From contig SCSV01000143.1 in assembly GCA_004297555.1 (NCBI GenBank), positions 1 to 7,941 of the forward strand: a stretch of 7,941 nt of DNA, in the 5' to 3' direction. Position 1 is the stretch's first letter, and every line of letters begins with the position of its first letter. Source of the DNA: Salinibacterium sp. Lineage in GTDB: Bacteria; Actinomycetota; Actinomycetes; Actinomycetales; Microbacteriaceae. The position numbers were made by a program, and so were the translations under genes. Below the pieces are notes generated by a model, which had not been told where the DNA came from, did not search any database, and was given only the letters and a program-made list of their open reading frames with translations. Below are positions 1 to 5,689 of this stretch, in pieces.

Positions 1-259
1 CAGCACGACCGGCATCCGTGATCTCGTAATAGCGGCGGCGGCGGCCTTCCGGCGAGGTGCCCCAATCGCCGCGCACGTAGCCCAGGCGGGCTAAGCGATG
101 AAGGAGCGGATAGAGCATCCCATCGGTCCACTCGAGTTCGCCGCCCGAGAGTTCGCGCACGCGCTTGTGGATCGCGTATCCATAGCTCTCGTCTTCGGCG
201 AGTATCGCGAGCACGAGCGGGGTCGCCATCGCGGCCACGAGGTCTTTGTCGATGTTCAT
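1..259 (-). CDS. PadR-family transcriptional regulator (3' part cut by window edge)
   Basis: This is a winged-helix DNA-binding repressor of the PadR family. Such proteins usually control a neighbouring transporter or stress gene, and often themselves. Eighty-six codons are visible. The N-terminal helix contains SYGYAI (residues 25-30). The recognition region contains DGMLYPLLHRL (46-56), and the wing is EGRRRRYYEIT (71-81), which is the typical PadR pattern. The ATG at 259 is chosen because GGAGG (264-268) lies 4 bases upstream. The rest of the wing and the C-terminal dimerisation helix lie beyond base 1. The likely target gene would be downstream, also outside the window. A perfect inverted repeat over the predicted promoter suggests autorepression, which is inference. 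The inducing ligand cannot be read from the sequence. Confidence 0.93.
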   Translation of the reverse strand, partial: MNIDKDLVAAMATPLVLAILAEDESYGYAIHKRVRELSGGELEWTDGMLYPLLHRLARLGYVRGDWGTSPEGRRRRYYEITDAGRA

Positions 260-283
260 GCCGCCTCCATACCTTCCAGCGCT

Positions 284-304
284 ATACATTGTAGTGCAAT
301 GTAT
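284..304. promoter_or_regulatory. Inverted repeat, probable PadR operator
   Basis: ATACATTG (284-291) and CAATGTAT (297-304) are perfect 8-base arms around a 5-base spacer, TAGTG. PadR-family repressors are known to bind dyads of ATGT/ACAT-like half sites at their own promoters. Here the dyad begins 25 bases upstream of the start codon and covers the predicted -10 box. Binding there would block RNA polymerase. Assignment to this particular PadR protein is inferred from position. Confidence 0.65.
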
Positions 305-316
305 CGAGGTTGGCGA
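288..316 (-). promoter_or_regulatory. Predicted promoter of the PadR gene
   Basis: Read on the minus strand, TCGCCA (311-316; 4 of 6 match to TTGACA) is followed after exactly 17 bases by TACAAT (288-293; 5 of 6 match to TATAAT). Transcription would start near 281, giving a short leader that carries the GGAGG ribosome site. The -10 box lies entirely inside the inverted repeat at 284-304. Confidence 0.55.
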
Positions 317-351
317 GGGCACCCGCCGGATGCGCAGCACAGTGCTCCCGG

Positions 352-357
352 TAGAAT
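352..357 (+). promoter_or_regulatory. Candidate -10 box of the tRNA-Leu gene
   Basis: TAGAAT (5 of 6 match to TATAAT) ends 10 bases before the first base of the mature tRNA. Transcription would then start about 4 bases upstream of it, a usual short 5' leader for RNase P removal. No good -35 hexamer is visible at 16-18 bases upstream. Confidence 0.45.
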
Positions 358-367
358 CGTCAGGCCA

Positions 368-449
368 GCGGGAGTGGTGAAATTGGCAGACACGCAGGAT
401 TTAGGTTCCTGTGCTTTCGAGCGTGCGGGTTCAAGTCCCGCCTTCCGCA
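368..449 (+). tRNA. tRNA-Leu (anticodon TAG)
   Basis: This is a full class II cloverleaf of 82 bases. The acceptor stem GCGGGAG (368-374) pairs with CTTCCGC (442-448) with one G-U pair, and the discriminator is A449. The anticodon stem CAGGA/TCCTG (395-399 and 407-411) holds loop TTTAGGT with anticodon TAG at 402-404, reading CUN leucine codons. The long variable arm is GCT-TTCG-AGC. The T arm is GCGGG-TTCAAGT-CCCGC (425-441). No CCA is encoded, so the 3' end must be added by a CCA-adding enzyme. The gene runs head-on into the minus-strand gene ending at 463, with only 13 bases between them. Confidence 0.97.
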
Positions 450-462
450 CTTAGCCTCAGCG

Positions 463-882
463 TCAGCCGAGCATGACCTTGGTCTTGTCGACCGGGTCCA
501 CCCGCAGCGTGATGACTTTGCCGGGTTGCCAATTGCCGAGGGCGGCCGCCGCGATCATCTGGCGATGAACCACCGAGTAGGGAGCCTCGCCATCGATCGT
601 GACATCGAGGCTCACGTCATAGATCGTGGTGGTCTCGAATTTCTGACCGGTGTCGGTGAGCGCGGTGACGACCCCTGAACCGCGAATCGCTGAGTTCATC
701 GCCGCGGCGTTGACGAACGGGTTGGCGCTCGGAGCACCGGCCTGTGCCGCCGCGCTCGCCGCCCTGAATTCGTTGGCCTTCTCCGCAGCATCCGCGGCCT
801 TCTTGATGCCGTCAGCGAAACCGGGTCTGGGATTGTTCTTCGAGGCGTCCCAGAGACGCCCCATGTCGTCGAGAACGCCCAC
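463..882 (-). CDS. Uncharacterised 139-aa protein, second of a tandem paralog pair
   Basis: The function is not recognised. The first half (about residues 20-65) is alanine-rich and probably helical. The second half (about 68-139) looks like a small beta-rich domain with the pattern GEAPYSVV, a hydrophobic stretch, then RVDPVDKTKV near the C-terminus. Similar G-x-x-Y-x-V plus VDP-x-D segments occur in small actinobacterial proteins of unknown function. No signal peptide, membrane span or cysteine is seen. The domain aligns without gaps over 53 residues to the upstream gene (about 17 identities by hand count), and both proteins begin MG-x-LD. The start is GTG at 882, only 2 bases after the upstream stop and without a Shine-Dalgarno site, so translation is probably coupled. 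An in-frame ATG six codons later is the alternative start. Confidence 0.82.
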   Translation of the reverse strand: MGVLDDMGRLWDASKNNPRPGFADGIKKAADAAEKANEFRAASAAAQAGAPSANPFVNAAAMNSAIRGSGVVTALTDTGQKFETTTIYDVSLDVTIDGEAPYSVVHRQMIAAAALGNWQPGKVITLRVDPVDKTKVMLG

Positions 883-884
883 GT

Positions 885-1352
885 CTACATGAAGGGCTTA
901 TCGCCGAAGGCTACGAGATTCTTGTCCGCCGGGTCGATCCGACCGACCGACGTCATGCCGTCGGAATAGGACGCAAGCGTCGTCGAGGGGATGATTTCTT
1001 TCTTCTTGACGGTGTATGCCGTGCCGCCTTCTGGCTCCACTTTGAGTTCGAGCACGTAGATGGGATTGCCACCCGCCGTCTCCCCGGTATCGACCTTGCT
1101 CATCAGAGTGAGCGTCGCGGGCGAGCCGACGCCCAGAATGCGGTTCTGCTCGTGCGCCTGGGCCTCTATCGCTGCCCGATCAGCTGAGAGCTGGCCGACA
1201 TCCATTGCCGCCGGATCGGCCGTACCGCCTGCGTAGCCGGAGTTCTTCAGAATTTCGTCCGCCGCGGCCTGTGCATCCGCAGCCTGCTTGGCCCAGTCGT
1301 CGCCGCCTGGCGCGCTCGTGCCCGCACCCGGAAACTTATCGAGAAAACCCAT
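885..1352 (-). CDS. Uncharacterised 155-aa protein, first of a tandem paralog pair
   Basis: The function is not recognised. It begins MGFLDKF, continues through a Gly/Ala-rich segment and a probable alanine-rich helix (about residues 20-72), and ends in a domain (about 73-150) homologous to that of the downstream gene. Shared positions include G-x-x-x-Y-x-V (109-115) and R-x-DP-x-DK-x-x-V (138-147). No signal peptide or membrane span is visible, so it is probably cytoplasmic. The reading frame stays open upstream to 1508. I chose ATG 1352 because a strong ribosome site precedes it and the paralog starts at the same motif. An in-frame ATG at 1388 lies at the predicted transcription start and is unlikely. 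A good promoter at 1393-1421 probably drives both genes. Confidence 0.83.
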   Translation of the reverse strand: MGFLDKFPGAGTSAPGGDDWAKQAADAQAAADEILKNSGYAGGTADPAAMDVGQLSADRAAIEAQAHEQNRILGVGSPATLTLMSKVDTGETAGGNPIYVLELKVEPEGGTAYTVKKKEIIPSTTLASYSDGMTSVGRIDPADKNLVAFGDKPFM

Positions 1353-1360
1353 CTCAAGCC

Positions 1361-1370
1361 CACCTTCTCC
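1361..1370 (-). promoter_or_regulatory. Ribosome binding site fixing the start of the 155-aa gene
   Basis: On the minus strand GGAGAAGGTG ends 8 bases before the ATG at 1352. It is the strongest Shine-Dalgarno match in the left half of the window. It supports this start over the in-frame ATG 12 codons earlier. Confidence 0.75.
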
Positions 1371-1392
1371 TGTGAATCGACTCCCCATCGCG

Positions 1393-1421
1393 AGCCTAGT
1401 CAGCGGCCCGGACGAGGTAAA
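1393..1421 (-). promoter_or_regulatory. Predicted promoter of the paralog pair
   Basis: On the minus strand TTTACC (1416-1421) and TAGGCT (1393-1398) are separated by exactly 17 bases. Both hexamers fit a housekeeping sigma factor of the SigA/HrdB type. Transcription would begin near 1386, giving a leader of about 34 bases that contains the ribosome site. The region also lies upstream of the divergent DedA gene. Confidence 0.6.
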
Positions 1422-1492
1422 GGGATCCGGGCGGTACCCTGTCATAGACGCGCCGTGATCGAAACGGCCCCCGAAGACTTGGAGCACGCGCA

Positions 1493-2215
1493 GTGGTTGC
1501 TGCCTCACTCATTCCCTGGCTCGACCCCACGCAACTGATTGACGGGTTCGGCGCGTTCGCGCTGCTCGGCATCTGCATTATCGTGTTCGCCGAAACGGGC
1601 CTCCTGGTCGGATTCCTGCTGCCCGGCGACACCTTGCTGATCATTTCCGGCGTGCTGACGTTCTCCGGGGTCATCACGGTCGACATCTGGTGGGTGTGCC
1701 TCGCCATCGCCTTCGCGGCATTCCTCGGTGGCGAAGCCGGCTACCTCATCGGGCACAAGGCCGGGCCACGCATCTTCGAGCGCAAAGAGACCGGGCTCTT
1801 CAGCATCGAGAATGTCAAACGAACGAACCACTTCTTCGAGCGCTTCGGTGCCCTCGCGCTCATTGTGGCTCGTTTCGTTCCCGTCGTGCGCACGTTCGCG
1901 CCTGTCGCCGCAGGCGTCGGCCACATGAACTACAAGAAGTACTCGCTCTACAACGCCGCAGGCGCGTTTCTCTGGGGCACGGGTTTCACCTACGCCGGGT
2001 ACCTTCTCGGCTATGTACCCCCGGTGAAAGATTTCGTGACCAAGTACATCGACCTCATTCTGCTCGCCGCGGTGCTCGTCACGCTTATCCCGACCATCTA
2101 CCACTACATCCAGTCGAGCGTCAAAGCCCGCCGCAAGCGCAATCGCGACGCGGTCAGCGACGCCGAGGCAGCCGCTCTGGTGCTCAAGCTCGACGATGAG
2201 GCGCGAAACAGCTAG
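1493..2215 (+). CDS. DedA-family integral membrane protein
   Basis: This is a polytopic inner-membrane protein of the DedA/SNARE-associated (VTT) family. Some members flip undecaprenyl phosphate back across the membrane for cell-wall synthesis, and others affect proton motive force. Of 240 residues, the first membrane helix and re-entrant loop carry ETG and the LLPGDTLL segment (34-49). GGEAGYLIG (79-87) follows. The family signature is RFVPVVRTFAPVAAG (127-141), with arginines 127 and 133. Two further helices are near 152-174 and 185-208. The C-terminal tail is charged and cytoplasmic (210-240). The GTG start at 1493 has GGAG 8 bases upstream. TACCCT (1435-1440) is a weak candidate -10 box without a clear -35. 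It stands alone on the plus strand between two minus-strand units. Which lipid it carries cannot be told from the sequence. Confidence 0.93.
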   Translation: MVAASLIPWLDPTQLIDGFGAFALLGICIIVFAETGLLVGFLLPGDTLLIISGVLTFSGVITVDIWWVCLAIAFAAFLGGEAGYLIGHKAGPRIFERKETGLFSIENVKRTNHFFERFGALALIVARFVPVVRTFAPVAAGVGHMNYKKYSLYNAAGAFLWGTGFTYAGYLLGYVPPVKDFVTKYIDLILLAAVLVTLIPTIYHYIQSSVKARRKRNRDAVSDAEAAALVLKLDDEARNS

Positions 2216-2748
2216 GTCGCGAGTCGCTTTCGGATCGCGTCGATGCCCTGCTGGGCGGCGCGACGAACGTCTATCTCGGCATCCTTCAACAGCGGGCGGA
2301 TGACCTCGATCTCGTCGAGCGACCCCAGTGCCCCCAAAGCCAGGGCCGCGGATGCCCGCACGCGCGCAACCTCGTCGGCCACGAGCATCCCGACCTCGCG
2401 TACAAGCGGTAGCCCGCGGGCCGCAGCCACTCGTGCTCCCATCTCCCGCACGCGCCAGGCCTGGTTGCCGAGGGCGGCGGCGACCGCGGGACGCGCGGAG
2501 TCATCCCACACGTACAGCAGAGCCCGAGTGCCCCAGAGTTCTGGCCAGTAGAGCGGAGGAGCCCCGCCGAGGATGCCCCGCGCATGCTCGCCACCGACAT
2601 AGAGCAGAAACTCTTCGCCCTCGTTGTTGCCCGCGAGCAGCGAGACTGCCCGCAGCACGACGGTTGCCTCGCCGTAGCGCTCGACGGCGGCCGCGAGGCG
2701 CTTTTCGATGGGGAGGTCTACCGGCACTTCATCGATTGGCTCAGACAC
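2212..2748 (-). CDS. Small HEAT-repeat protein
   Basis: This is a 178-residue soluble alpha-solenoid protein, probably a protein-interaction module rather than an enzyme. From about residue 82 to the end there are three helix-pair repeats. Examples are SARPAVAAALGNQAWRVREM (84-103), EVARVRASAALALGALGS (126-143) and AEIDVRRAAQQGIDAIRK (157-174). These show the V-R-x-x-A-A pattern of HEAT repeats. The N-terminal 80 residues hold a more divergent region with GEEFLLYVGGEHA (44-56) and PPLYWPELWG (64-73). I do not recognise a more specific function. The GTG start at 2748 has no clear ribosome site but sits 6 bases after a -10-like TAGGGT. It lies 30 bases downstream of the metal regulator gene. 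Its stop overlaps the DedA stop on the other strand. Confidence 0.85.
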   Translation of the reverse strand: MSEPIDEVPVDLPIEKRLAAAVERYGEATVVLRAVSLLAGNNEGEEFLLYVGGEHARGILGGAPPLYWPELWGTRALLYVWDDSARPAVAAALGNQAWRVREMGARVAAARGLPLVREVGMLVADEVARVRASAALALGALGSLDEIEVIRPLLKDAEIDVRRAAQQGIDAIRKRLAT

Positions 2749-2754
2749 TCTTCA

Positions 2755-2760
2755 ACCCTA
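2755..2760 (-). promoter_or_regulatory. Candidate -10 box for a leaderless HEAT-repeat transcript
   Basis: TAGGGT lies exactly 6 bases (TGAAGA) before the GTG start, so the transcript could begin at the start codon itself. It falls within the 30-base gap after the regulator gene. No good -35 box is seen. The element is part of the 8-base palindrome CCCTAGGG (2756-2763). Confidence 0.45.
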
Positions 2761-2778
2761 GGGCGCAGCCCGAGCATC

Positions 2779-3441
2779 TCAGTCGACGGCTATCCAGATC
2801 AGATTGAGCTCGTGGATGCTGAACTCGCGCCGCCCTCCCGGCAGGTCGACGAGCGCCCTCGCGTCGGTGCGCTGCGCGATGGTGAGATTCGCATCGAGGG
2901 TGGCGCCGGCGCCCTGCAGGTCGCGCAGCAGCGCTGGGTCACGATCGCTGATCCGAACGATGCGACCGGATGCCCCCGCCTCCGCTTCGGCCAGCAGCAC
3001 GGCACTCGGGCGCGTCACGGTGCCGTCGCTCGCGGGTATCGCGTCGCCGTGGGGATCCCGCACCGGGTGACCGAGCCGCGCGTCGATTGCGTCGAGCAAT
3101 CGGTCGCTGATCACATGCTCGAGCCGCTCCGCTTCATCGTGCACTTCGTCCCAGGCGTAGCCAAACTCGTGCACGAGCCAGGTCTCGATCAGCCGGTGCC
3201 GGCGGATGACCCGCAGCGCCAGGGCGGCGCCTTCCGCCGTCAGCTCGACCGAGCCATAGGGCTGATGACTAACAAGTCCGAGCCCGACGAGCTTCTTGAC
3301 CATCTCGGTGACCGAGGAGGGCGCGAGTGACAAGCGGGCCGCGAGGGCCGTGGTCGAGATCTTCTCCGGCTGCCACTCGGTGTGCGTGTAGATGGCCTTG
3401 ACATAATCTTCGATCGCGGTGTTGCTCGCCTGAGTGTTCAC
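2779..3441 (-). CDS. mntR: DtxR/MntR-family metal-dependent repressor, likely manganese-sensing
   Basis: This cytoplasmic repressor binds DNA when charged with Mn(II) or Fe(II) and shuts off metal uptake. Its 220 residues comprise a winged helix (about 5-72, with recognition segment APSSVTEMVKKL 40-51), a metal-binding dimerisation domain (about 73-125), and a C-terminal SH3/FeoA-like domain (about 145-220). Metal ligands are recognisable: H82, E86, H101, E105, E108 and H109. D12 and E105 stand where iron-type DtxR has Met10 and Cys102. Asp and Glu at these sites are the arrangement of Bacillus MntR, favouring manganese. MntR's Glu11 is replaced by K15. The GTG start overlaps the mntH stop in GTGA, so the two are co-translated. 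Regulation of mntH is inferred from this linkage. Confidence 0.92.
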   Translation of the reverse strand: MNTQASNTAIEDYVKAIYTHTEWQPEKISTTALAARLSLAPSSVTEMVKKLVGLGLVSHQPYGSVELTAEGAALALRVIRRHRLIETWLVHEFGYAWDEVHDEAERLEHVISDRLLDAIDARLGHPVRDPHGDAIPASDGTVTRPSAVLLAEAEAGASGRIVRISDRDPALLRDLQGAGATLDANLTIAQRTDARALVDLPGGRREFSIHELNLIWIAVD

Positions 3442-4685
3442 GCGATGCCGCCCACCACCAGCACGATGAGCAACACGTTGATGATCACGATCATGGTGGT
3501 GCTAATCCAGCTGGCCCAGCGCATCCAGGTCGGGTTCACGAACTCGCCCATCTCCTTGCGGGAGCTCGCGAGTCGAACGAGCGGAATGAGCGCGAACGGG
3601 ATGCCGAAGCTCAGCACGACTTGGCTCAGCACGAGCGCTTGAGTCGGGTCGAACCCGGTGCCGAGCACGATCAGCGCCGGGATGAGCGTGATCGCCCGTC
3701 GGAGCAACAGGGGCACGCGCACCTTGAGCAGTCCGCCCATGATCGCCGCGCCCGCGTAGGTGCCGACCGAGGTGGAGGCGAGTCCCGAGGCGAGCAAGCC
3801 GACAGCGAAGACAACGCCGACCGCCGGCCCGAGCACCAAGACGATAGCGGCGTGCGCGCCCGGGATCGTGCTCGTGCCCTCGACGCCGCGCAAGCTCGAT
3901 GCGGCCAGCAGGAGCATGGCGATGTTCACGACACCGGCGATGCTGAGCGCCGCGAGCACATCCCAGCGGGTTGCGCGAAGCAGGGTGCGGATGCGGCCGG
4001 CGTCCTGCGAGACGCCGTGCCGGTCGCGCGCGAGGGCGGAGTGCAGGTAGATCACGTGCGGCATGACCGTGGCACCCAGCATGCTGGTTGCGAGGAGCAC
4101 CGAGTTGGTGCCCTCGAATCGCGGCACGATTCCTGCCACAATCTGGCCGGCGTCGAGTTGGGCGAAGATCAGGCCCGAGGCGAAGCCCACGACGATCACC
4201 GCGAGCAGCGTGATGATGATCGCTTCAAACTGTCTCTGGCCACCGGTTCGAGACTGGATCGACAGCAGCAGCATCGAGGCAATGCCGACGATCACGCCAC
4301 CAAGCAGCAGCGGCAGCCCGAACAGCAGGTGCAGCGCGATCGCCCCGCCGAGAACCTCGGCGATATCCGTCGCAGCAGCGACGAGCTCGGCCTGCAGCCA
4401 GTAGATGCGCCGCGGGCCCGTGCTAAGCCGCTCGCCCAAAATCTCGGGCAAGCTGCGGCCGGTGACGAGCCCAAGTTTCGCGGACTGGTACTGCACGAGC
4501 ATGGCGATCAGGTTCGCGGCGATGAGCACCCAGAGCAGCAGATAGCCGTAGCGCGCACCCGCGGTCAGATTCGCGGCAACGTTGCCCGGGTCGACGTAGG
4601 CGATGGATGCGACGAAGGCGGGTCCGAGGAGCGCGAACGTGGCACGAAATCCACCGCTCAGGCGAGTAGTGGCAAGTTTCGGCAC
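3438..4685 (-). CDS. mntH: NRAMP-family divalent metal transporter (Mn(II)/H+ symporter)
   Basis: This membrane importer takes up Mn(II), and to a lesser degree Fe(II), driven by protons. Its 415 residues are normal for the family. The metal-site motif DPGN in helix 1 is at 32-35, and MPH in helix 6 is at 208-210. These are the canonical NRAMP ligands. TDIAEVLGG (106-114) in helix 3 is also conserved. About eleven hydrophobic helices are visible. The GTG start at 4685 places about 30 residues before DPGN, as in relatives. AGGA 7 bases upstream could be a ribosome site, or TAGGAT 6 bases upstream could be a leaderless -10 box. A 16-base dyad covers the start codon. The gene lies 47 bases after the CDF exporter gene and overlaps mntR by 4 bases. 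The antisense strand carries a long open frame that I regard as a coding shadow. Confidence 0.96.
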   Translation of the reverse strand: MPKLATTRLSGGFRATFALLGPAFVASIAYVDPGNVAANLTAGARYGYLLLWVLIAANLIAMLVQYQSAKLGLVTGRSLPEILGERLSTGPRRIYWLQAELVAAATDIAEVLGGAIALHLLFGLPLLLGGVIVGIASMLLLSIQSRTGGQRQFEAIIITLLAVIVVGFASGLIFAQLDAGQIVAGIVPRFEGTNSVLLATSMLGATVMPHVIYLHSALARDRHGVSQDAGRIRTLLRATRWDVLAALSIAGVVNIAMLLLAASSLRGVEGTSTIPGAHAAIVLVLGPAVGVVFAVGLLASGLASTSVGTYAGAAIMGGLLKVRVPLLLRRAITLIPALIVLGTGFDPTQALVLSQVVLSFGIPFALIPLVRLASSRKEMGEFVNPTWMRWASWISTTMIVIINVLLIVLVVGGIA

Positions 4686-4692
4686 GCCGAAA
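4677..4692. promoter_or_regulatory. Dyad over the mntH start codon, possible MntR operator
   Basis: TTTCGGC (4677-4683) and GCCGAAA (4686-4692) are perfect 7-base arms with a 2-base spacer. On the gene strand the dyad runs from the last base of the -10 box through the GTG into codon 3. DtxR/MntR operators are short AT-ended dyads with a similar TTT...AAA layout, and the regulator gene is in the same unit. Against this, half of the dyad also occurs at the murI start without symmetry. Confidence 0.4.
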
Positions 4693-4697
4693 TCCTA
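4692..4697 (-). promoter_or_regulatory. Candidate -10 box for a leaderless mntH transcript
   Basis: TAGGAT is followed by TTCGGC and then the GTG start, the 6-base spacing expected if transcription starts at the first base of the codon. No recognisable -35 box is present. The AGGA within it could instead serve as a ribosome site on a longer transcript, so the reading is not unique. Confidence 0.45.
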
Positions 4698-4732
4698 TCC
4701 TGCGCCGGGAGCTTGCGCTCGACTACTTCATT

Positions 4733-5635
4733 TCAGTCGTGATGCGGATGCTCGCCCGCCGCGTGTTCCTCTGGCTCGAGCTGAAAGGTCGAATGCGCCA
4801 CATCGAAGTGGTCCGCAAGACACGATTGCAGGGCATCCAATAGGCGTGCCGTGCGCGCGGATTCGAACACCTCGTTTGCGACGACCACGTGCGCGCTGAA
4901 TACGGGAGCGCCCGTCGTGATGGACCAGACATGCACATCGTGCACTCCGGCCACTCCTTGTGTGGCGAGAATGTGGTCGCGAATCTCAGTCACGCTCGTG
5001 CCGCGCGGCACGGACTCGCTCAGCACGCGAAAAACATCTCGCAGTAGCACGATGCCGCGCGGAGCGATGAACGCGGCGATGACCAGCGAGGCGATCGCAT
5101 CCGCTCGCCCGAAGCCCGTGGTCAGGATGACTGCGCCGGCGATGAGTGCCGCGACCGAGCCGAAGAGATCCCCGAGTACCTCAAGGTAGGCGCCGCGAAC
5201 ATTGATCGAACCATGTGCACCTCCCCGCAGAACGAGCAGCGAGACGACACTCGCGACGAGACCTACCGCTGCCACGAGGAGCACCGGCAACCCGCCAACT
5301 GCGGCGGGCTGCGCTTCTAGGAGTCGACGCACGGACTCGATGGCAATCGCGATCGCGACCCCGGCGAGAATGAGGCCGTTCGCGAGCGCGCCGAACACTT
5401 CGGCGCGCTGGAAGCCAAAAGTCTGCCGGTCCGTGGCGGGCCGGGCCGCAACCGCAGTTGCAACCAAGGCGATGCCGAGCCCGACCAAGTCGGACAGCAA
5501 GTGACCGGCATCCGCCAACAGTGCGAGCGAGCCGGCAATCGCCGCCCCGACCAACTCGACCACGAAGATGGTTGCCGTGATTGCGAGCGCGACGAGGAGC
5601 CGGGTGCGATTTGCAGCGCCGTGGTCGTGACTCAC
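4733..5635 (-). CDS. Cation diffusion facilitator (CDF) metal exporter, CzcD/ZitB-like
   Basis: This inner-membrane metal/proton antiporter exports Zn(II) or a related divalent cation. Its 300 residues hold six membrane helices (about 13-35, 38-63, 79-104, 115-137, 153-173 and 177-198). A cytoplasmic C-terminal domain follows (about 212-287) with VHDVHVWSITTG (231-242) and FSAHVVV (246-252). The helix 2 metal motif is ADAGHLLSD (41-49) with H45 and D49, as in zinc-type CDFs. In helix 5, EVLGD has E152 and D156 where His-x-x-x-Asp is usual. His-rich ends (HDH at 3-5, HPHHD at 296-300) also suit metal handling. The GTG start at 5635 has no ribosome site but has TAGCCT 6 bases upstream. Being next to mntH/mntR it may balance metal import, but the motif favours zinc over manganese. 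Confidence 0.95.
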   Translation of the reverse strand: MSHDHGAANRTRLLVALAITATIFVVELVGAAIAGSLALLADAGHLLSDLVGLGIALVATAVAARPATDRQTFGFQRAEVFGALANGLILAGVAIAIAIESVRRLLEAQPAAVGGLPVLLVAAVGLVASVVSLLVLRGGAHGSINVRGAYLEVLGDLFGSVAALIAGAVILTTGFGRADAIASLVIAAFIAPRGIVLLRDVFRVLSESVPRGTSVTEIRDHILATQGVAGVHDVHVWSITTGAPVFSAHVVVANEVFESARTARLLDALQSCLADHFDVAHSTFQLEPEEHAAGEHPHHD

Positions 5636-5641
5636 GCTTCA

Positions 5642-5647
5642 AGGCTA
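5642..5647 (-). promoter_or_regulatory. Candidate -10 box for a leaderless CDF transcript
   Basis: TAGCCT stands 6 bases (TGAAGC) before the GTG at 5635, in the 54-base gap after rdgB. There is no Shine-Dalgarno match between it and the start, which favours leaderless initiation. No good -35 box is visible. Confidence 0.5.
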
Positions 5648-5689
5648 TGGTCTTGGCGGCGGGCCGCGCCTAGATAGAAATGAGTCGCA

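Noticed and set aside
368..449. tRNA-Leu as an integration site for a mobile element
   Set aside because: No integrase gene and no repeat of the tRNA 3' end is visible, and the neighbouring genes have ordinary host-like composition.
98..454. A 118-codon plus-strand frame running through the padR promoter and tRNA-Leu
   Set aside because: It overlaps a complete tRNA, the operator dyad and the antisense of PadR, and its product has no protein-like features.
456..471. Hairpin CTCGGC-TGAC-GCTGAG on the minus strand at the end of the 139-aa gene
   Set aside because: The stem is only 6 bases with one G-T pair, it contains the stop codon, and no run of T follows, so it is not supported as an intrinsic terminator.
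1388..1508. Extended N-terminus of the 155-aa gene, starting as early as 1508
   Set aside because: The extension would cross the predicted promoter and the DedA start. The strong ribosome site and the MG-x-LD start shared with the paralog point to ATG 1352.
3621..4742. A 373-codon open frame on the plus strand, opposite mntH
   Set aside because: Its product is a low-complexity mix rich in Arg, Glu, Asp, Gln and His with no domain, and it lies wholly antiparallel to a canonical NRAMP gene. Such frames are common opposite GC-rich membrane-protein genes.
5655..5670. GC-rich partly self-complementary stretch between rdgB and the CDF gene
   Set aside because: Pairing is imperfect and there is no T tract. 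At this GC content such stretches are expected, so I do not call a terminator.
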